Shown: piece after piece, positions 39,781-41,768 of the stretch
Layout of the letters: each line of letters opens with the position of its first letter
Position numbering within the stretch: position 1 is the first letter of the stretch
Source of the DNA: an uncultured Clostridia bacterium
Lineage (GTDB): Bacteria; Bacillota; Clostridia; TANB77; CAG-465
Direction: 5' to 3'
NCBI GenBank assembly: GCA_947632635.1
Contig: CANRQA010000011.1
Location: 1-41,768 of the forward strand
DNA length: 41,768 bases
Program-made: the position numbers and the translations under genes
The notes under the pieces: model-generated
Told to the model about the DNA's origin: nothing
The model's input: the letters and a program-made list of their open reading frames with translations, nothing else
The model's database searches: none

Positions 39781-40198
39781 TTAATTTTTTATATTTCTTT
39801 TAAAATCTTCTATAGCTATATCAAAGTCACTTAAATTTTCATTTATTATCATGTATATATCCTCTTTAGATATTTTTTCATAATCATATAATATTTCGTT
39901 TTTCATTTTTATCATCTTTTTATATAATTGCATATTATCTTCACTTAATAATTTATTATTTACTAAAACTTGAAATACATCATTATATGATGAGCAATGA
40001 CCGAAGTCTATTTTTAGAAACCATATATTCAGCTAAATCTATAACAACTTGCAAAGCCTTTCTTAAATAGTTTTCAGCTGCTGAATTATATATATTTGAT
40101 TTAATAAATTCTTTTTTATCAATTTTTGCTATTTCTTTAAGCTCAAATTAAATCTCACTTAAATATACAAGTTTTTCTTTTATTATATAATTATTCAT
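39781..40198 (-). pseudogene. HepT-like (DUF86, HEPN) gene with a nonsense codon and a +1 frame break
   Basis: Reading from ATG 40198 gives a HepT-like protein: ...FELKEIAKIDKKEF, then AAENYLRKALQVVIDLAEYM, then HCSSYNDVFQVLVNNKLLSE to KRNIKN and a TAA at 39781. Two defects: codon 17 is TAA (LSEI-stop-FEL), and the frame changes +1 at an in-frame CGG (40001-40003). Skipping its C yields NRL-G-HCSSY, matching the conserved 'LG.p.SY' of the family. The catalytic R-x4-H-x-Y motif is also lost (KNEILYDY). No nucleotidyltransferase partner is adjacent. It still has a good promoter, so it was silenced recently or has another role. Confidence 0.75.
40001..40003 (-). other. CGG +1 recoding site 5 (HepT-like gene)
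   Basis: Frame reads CTT-CGG-TCA-TTG and stops six codons later. Skipping the C gives CTT-GGT-CAT-TGC, restoring the family's conserved Gly. Confidence 0.45.
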
Positions 40199-40214
40199 AA
40201 ATTATCACATTAAT

Positions 40215-40243
40215 ATTATATACTAAATATACAATATTTTCAA
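40215..40243 (-). promoter_or_regulatory. Promoter upstream of the HepT-like gene and gltX group
   Basis: TTGAAA (40238-40243) and TATAAT (40215-40220) on the minus strand, 17-bp spacer. It probably drives the run of same-strand genes that includes gltX. Confidence 0.7.
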
Positions 40244-40278
40244 TAAAACAAGCTATTAAAGGTAAAAAATAATAGAAA

Positions 40279-40314
40279 AACTCACTGTGCAATAATATTA
40301 CTACACAGTGAGTT
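40279..40314 (-). terminator. Terminator of the 383-aa gene
   Basis: Perfect 11-bp arms AACTCACTGTG (40279-40289) and CACAGTGAGTT (40304-40314), followed on the minus strand by TTTTTC. Confidence 0.85.
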
Positions 40315-40351
40315 AAAGCTACTTAAAAATATTGATTAGAAAAACTATATA

Positions 40352-41503
40352 TTATTTTTTAAAAAATTTCTTAAAAAACTGTATTATTCCTTTAGTATCT
40401 TTAGCACCTTTTTTATCGTTTTCTTCTTTATCATTTTTATTATATTCTTCCGCTTGTCTTTCTTCTAATTGCTTTTTCCTAATTTCATACAAAATAGGTT
40501 GAGACCAATTAGGGCAATTACTAATTCTTACAAAAATCTTCTTAAAAAGTTCTTCTTCTCTTCCTTGCAAAGTAGAAAGTACACGGCTTGAATTACACTC
40601 ATCATACCTATATTCATTACTATAATTAGGCCAAGTTAATTTAAACATTTCTTTAAAATAATTATCATTATCATTATCATGTATTAATATATTTACCTCA
40701 TAAAAATCTATACTAATCAAAAAATTTGAATTAATAGCAGCTATGTCATAACTTCTTTCTTTTTTTATAGGCATATATTCTAAAAATTCGTCATAAAGTT
40801 TTGATAGTTCAGTAGCAAGACACGAAAAAATTTTTTGAGCCATGTATGTTTCTGATTTATCAATATATAAATCACCATTTTCTTTTACAAAAGTAATGTA
40901 TTTAAAGTCATCGTTTTTTTCTAAATCATACCAAAAATACCTAAATCCTATTTTCAACTCTTTTTTATCATAATCAAAATCAGAAACTACAATTTCTGCT
41001 AAATTTGAAATTTTTGCTTTTACAATTTTTTCTAAACTTCTTATATATTTATATTTTACATTATCATAATCAGAATGCAATTTTTTCATTAATTTTGCAA
41101 TATCATACAAAGAAATACAACTTTCAAGTTGAATATCTTGACTTTCTAAAATCCGCTCTATTTCCTTTTCTATATCTTCATTTGAATTTAAATGCTCATG
41201 TTTAACTATAAAGAAATCTTCCCAAGCATCTATAGATATTTCTTTATCGGTATAAAAATATACTTTTTTATTATTTCTTGAGTATTGAATTGTCTTAAAA
41301 ACAACATTAGGATTTGATGCAAAAATCGTTCTTAAGCAATCTTCTAATAAATAATCTTCTAAATGTGAAATACTTGTAACTTTAATATTTTGACCAATAT
41401 CATTAATTGATAAAACAGTATCGCTATATACTATAGTTTTATTTTCTACAATAACATTAGACGGTACTACATGGTGTGGAATAATAGCTGGTGGTACAAA
41501 CAT
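40352..41503 (-). CDS. Unknown cytoplasmic protein (383 aa)
   Basis: Starts MFVPPAIIPHHVVPSNVIVE, no signal peptide or membrane span. Mixed alpha/beta, with a predicted coiled-coil region around residues 105-150 and a strongly charged tail (ERQAEEYNKNDKEENDKK) that ends in a basic amphipathic helix (IIQFFKKFFKK), which might touch the membrane. It is a single-gene unit with a consensus promoter (41596-41625), AAGGAGG before ATG 41503 and a terminator. An in-frame CGG at 41153-41155 (GAG-CGG-ATT) must be read as Arg here, since the +1 frame stops two codons later; this is the main exception to the recoding pattern. No family recognised. Confidence 0.75.
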   Translation of the reverse strand: MFVPPAIIPHHVVPSNVIVENKTIVYSDTVLSINDIGQNIKVTSISHLEDYLLEDCLRTIFASNPNVVFKTIQYSRNNKKVYFYTDKEISIDAWEDFFIVKHEHLNSNEDIEKEIERILESQDIQLESCISLYDIAKLMKKLHSDYDNVKYKYIRSLEKIVKAKISNLAEIVVSDFDYDKKELKIGFRYFWYDLEKNDDFKYITFVKENGDLYIDKSETYMAQKIFSCLATELSKLYDEFLEYMPIKKERSYDIAAINSNFLISIDFYEVNILIHDNDNDNYFKEMFKLTWPNYSNEYRYDECNSSRVLSTLQGREEELFKKIFVRISNCPNWSQPILYEIRKKQLEERQAEEYNKNDKEENDKKGAKDTKGIIQFFKKFFKK

Positions 41504-41595
41504 AAAATAATTCCTCCTTGTTTTTAAATAATAATAATTTTATCATCTATAACTAAATTTATAATAATAAATTTACACCTTTTATAATCGTTGCT

Positions 41596-41625
41596 ATTAT
41601 ACCACGCTTCATTTGTTTATGTCAA
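41596..41625 (-). promoter_or_regulatory. Consensus promoter of the 383-aa gene
   Basis: TTGACA (41620-41625) and TATAAT (41596-41601) on the minus strand, both exact, with an 18-bp spacer of unusually high GC (GAAGCGTGG). Confidence 0.8.
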
Positions 41626-41697
41626 GTGCTTTTTGTTTATTATTAGGGCGACCGCATAAAAAATATAATATTTACCTAATTTATATTCTTAAATTTT

Positions 41698-41768
41698 TTA
41701 AATTTGGTTAGTATTTGGATAAATTTCAAATATTAACCTTTTTAAATTATCTAAATCATTATTGTAAT
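41698..41768 (-). CDS. Possible 3' end of a gene running in from outside the window
   Basis: On the minus strand about 22 codons are open from the window edge to TAA at 41698-41700 (ending NDLDNLKRLIFEIYPNTNQI). The composition is protein-like, but the piece is too short to identify or to be sure of. Between it and the promoter at 41596 lies a short GC-rich patch (GCGGTCGCCC, about 41647-41656) of unknown meaning. Confidence 0.3.
   Translation of the reverse strand, partial: YNNDLDNLKRLIFEIYPNTNQI

Noticed and set aside
20926..40198. CGG reassigned to another amino acid or to stop
   Set aside because: Reassignment would not change the frame. Four CGG codons (6090, 6951, 31842, 41153) are read through in frame, and the five breaks all need a one-base skip.

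Overview
The window is strongly AT-rich, uses ATG/TTG starts with GGAGG-type ribosome binding sites and sigma-A promoters (TTGACA / TATAAT, 17-18 bp spacer), and carries an ileS T-box leader. Together these point to an uncultured low-GC Firmicute, probably a gut clostridial lineage. The first 206 bases are much richer in GC and look like the tail of a gene from a different background. Almost every gene lies on the minus strand. No rRNA, tRNA or CRISPR array was seen.

Layout. 1-2200: a GC-rich gene tail, one small plus-strand gene with its own promoter and terminator, and a convergent MFS-like transporter. 2284-5430: ileS with a T-box leader and promoter. 5440-7101: two tandem copies of a self-contained cassette (promoter, 226-aa membrane protein, terminator); a third copy lies 24 kb away at 31190-31992. 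7242-30892: the central locus between the cassette copies. In transcription order it encodes a giant GLUG/FN3-like surface protein (about 3,300 aa, split by two frame breaks), a second giant anchored FN3-like protein (1,872 aa), a third anchored protein (498 aa), and then F-type ATPase parts in the classical order c - b/delta - alpha - gamma - beta - epsilon. It ends with a polytopic membrane protein and a fourth anchored protein. The catalytic residues of beta and the arginine finger of alpha are present, but the c subunit has no ion-binding carboxylate and there is no recognisable a subunit. I read this as an F1-type ATPase converted into an ATP-driven machine coupled to giant extracellular proteins, not an ATP synthase.

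32002-33730: an IS4-family insertion sequence with 18-bp inverted repeats and a 9-bp target duplication. 33735-41503: a FicA/Fic toxin-antitoxin pair, a small membrane protein, an alkaline-phosphatase-superfamily protein, an anchored protein, a nucleotidyltransferase/HEPN pair, gltX, a membrane protein, a broken HepT-like gene and a 383-aa unknown gene.

A second signal crosses the loci. All five internal frame breaks I could place (two in the giant gene, one in the transposase, one joining the nucleotidyltransferase to its HEPN partner, one in the HepT-like gene) are +1 and coincide with an in-frame CGG. In each, skipping the C reads GGA or GGT (Gly) and restores the frame. CGG is otherwise almost absent as a codon (four other in-frame cases found by eye, three of them in the cassette copies). 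This suggests CGG-dependent +1 recoding; a systematic sequence artefact is the main alternative.
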